This document shows, piece after piece, positions 63,211-64,000 of a DNA stretch of 64,000 nt. The number at the start of each line of letters is the position of its first letter. The first letter of the stretch is position 1. The position numbers and the translations under genes were made by a program. The stretch is from the NCBI GenBank assembly GCA_030950365.1, contig JAUZRQ010000014.1, forward strand, positions 62,001-126,000. The letters run 5' to 3'. The notes beneath the pieces were generated by a model. It saw only the letters and a list, made by a program, of their open reading frames with translations. It was not told the origin of the DNA and did no database searches. The stretch is from Candidatus Zhuqueibacterota bacterium. GTDB lineage: Bacteria; Zhuqueibacterota; Zhuqueibacteria; Zhuqueibacterales; Geothermadaptataceae.

Positions 63211-64000
63211 ATGCTTTTCGCGAAATCTATTCTGGTTATCTTGCTTGCCTTGATCTTTTCCTGGCAGTGCGCTCAGAACCAGGCTAAAGATACGCCGCAA
63301 CATGATTTTTGTCAACTGGATGAAATCGGTTCCAAAATCAATCAGGATTTCTTCCAGATTCGCAAGATGGTAGAATTCTACAGCCACTACATTCAGGGGA
63401 TCTATGAGCATCAAAAGCAGCTTAAAAACGGCCTGACCCGCTCTAAGTATGCCATGCATGACAAAACCGTGCTGTACAAACCCCAGGATGACGGCGGCTC
63501 GGCCCTGTTTGTGTCCGGCGCTGTGCCCGTCAATCCTAAAATTCGTGAGCGCGCCAGGTTCACCGAATTTTTTGACCTGTTCATGAAACCGGTCGTCGAG
63601 ATTTATCCCGAGGTGAGCCAGATCTATTTCAATGATCCCGAAAGCTTCTGCCGCATCTATCCGTATTTCGATGTGCTCATGGTGTTTGAGCCCCGGCTGG
63701 ATGTGCGGCAGTTTAACTTTTTTTATCTGGCTGATGAGCAGCATAATCCAGAGCGCAAAAGCCTATGGATCAACAAGCCCTACGTCGATCCGGCCGGCCG
63801 AGGTTGGACGGTCTCCACCATTGCGCCCGTCTATGTCAAAGATCGTTTCGTGGGCGTGGCCGGCATCGATGTGACCATCAAAAATATTGCCGACCGCTAT
63901 CTCGAATCGGCCGATGGCATTTTTATGATTGTCGATCACGAGGGGCTGGTGATCGCCACGGGTGAAAAAGGCGCCAAAATTATGCGGCTTCCTCCGCTGG
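63211..64000 (+). CDS. Cache-domain extracytoplasmic sensor, 3' end cut by window
   Basis: The frame is open from the ATG at 63211 (AAAGGA upstream) to the window end, giving 263 residues. A hydrophobic helix at 5-18 precedes a Cys at 20, but the site (FSWQC) is not a good lipobox, so it may be an anchor. The visible domain is Cache-like: a long helix with Phe/Tyr-rich FYSHYIQGIYEHQKQL, strands around EVSQIYFNDPES, and the typical late segment GWTVSTIAPVYVKDRFVGVAGIDVTIKNI. Cache domains bind small ligands. The output module (kinase, cyclase, phosphatase or chemotaxis domain) lies beyond the window. Confidence 0.8.
   Translation, partial: MLFAKSILVILLALIFSWQCAQNQAKDTPQHDFCQLDEIGSKINQDFFQIRKMVEFYSHYIQGIYEHQKQLKNGLTRSKYAMHDKTVLYKPQDDGGSALFVSGAVPVNPKIRERARFTEFFDLFMKPVVEIYPEVSQIYFNDPESFCRIYPYFDVLMVFEPRLDVRQFNFFYLADEQHNPERKSLWINKPYVDPAGRGWTVSTIAPVYVKDRFVGVAGIDVTIKNIADRYLESADGIFMIVDHEGLVIATGEKGAKIMRLPPL

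Noticed and set aside
1-64000. tRNA, rRNA, CRISPR, insertion sequence or prophage
   Set aside because: I looked for tRNA T-arm patterns, repeated spacers, transposase or integrase motifs and terminal repeats and found none.

Overview
The window is 64 kb of mid-GC chromosomal DNA (about 55% by eye, not computed) with about 50 protein genes and short gaps. I see no tRNA, rRNA, CRISPR array, insertion sequence or phage module. The organism is a Gram-negative (diderm) bacterium: it has many lipoproteins, LolA/DUF4292-like outer-membrane lipoproteins, RlpA, a LysM lytic transglycosylase, periplasmic c-type cytochromes with System I (Ccm) maturation, and a Tat signal. Shine-Dalgarno sites are often strong and some promoters look like ordinary sigma-70 sites (TTGACA-N18-TATATT at 52583), which argues against typical Bacteroidetes. 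Gene content suggests a relative of the FCB superphylum such as Calditrichota/KSB1-like lineages; that placement is inference.

Layout. 1-5.8 kb: end of an RlpA-like gene, Mrp ATPase, PEBP-like exported protein, fluoride channel CrcB with a DUF190 protein, a lipoprotein, and a KamA-type radical SAM enzyme. 6.4-13 kb: an exported Asp-box propeller and an exported (alpha/alpha)-toroid-like protein in one operon, a sodium:solute symporter and an M49 peptidase lipoprotein. 13-20 kb: Kef-type antiporter, NamZ-like muramidase, two tandem paralogous four-helix membrane proteins, and a LysM lytic transglycosylase. 20.6-29.2 kb: a cytochrome c maturation and copper region (substrate-binding-like protein, zinc-ribbon CcmH-like protein, Lgt-family paralogue, CopA, then ccmH-ccmI-like-ccmA-ccmB-ccmC-ccmD). 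CcmE and CcmF are not in the window.

29.2-42 kb: PilZ protein, SpoIIE-like/TPR protein, YjbQ and QueD, SpmA/SpmB, a TIM-barrel isomerase-like protein, DUF2752, a zinc-ribbon/Yip1 protein, two stand-alone receiver domains, CPBP protease, TrmH-type methyltransferase, HisS, a PII-like protein and an EIIA protein. 42.3-52.2 kb: one long leftward operon for a surface glycan or glycolipid (TPR lipoprotein, DUF4292 lipoprotein, DPM1-like GT2, GT4, GT2, flippase, YfhO), several genes overlapping by 1-4 nt. 52.6-64 kb: exported aminopeptidase P, Tat-exported glycosylasparaginase-like hydrolase, Maf, a cytochrome c peroxidase/beta-helix fusion, a membrane M28 peptidase, a single-chain E1 alpha-beta dehydrogenase, and the start of a Cache-domain sensor cut by the window end.

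Taken together the genes suggest a heterotroph that degrades peptides and glycans outside the cytoplasm (M49, M24, M28, asparaginase, NamZ, polysaccharide-lyase-like protein), respires with c-type cytochromes, and builds a cell-surface glycan. The points most worth a second look are the peroxidase/beta-helix fusion, the Lgt paralogue with altered catalytic positions beside the copper ATPase and Ccm genes, the tandem oxidase-like membrane pair, the SpoIIE-like domain with a lost metal site, and a palindromic terminator sequence shared by two distant sites.
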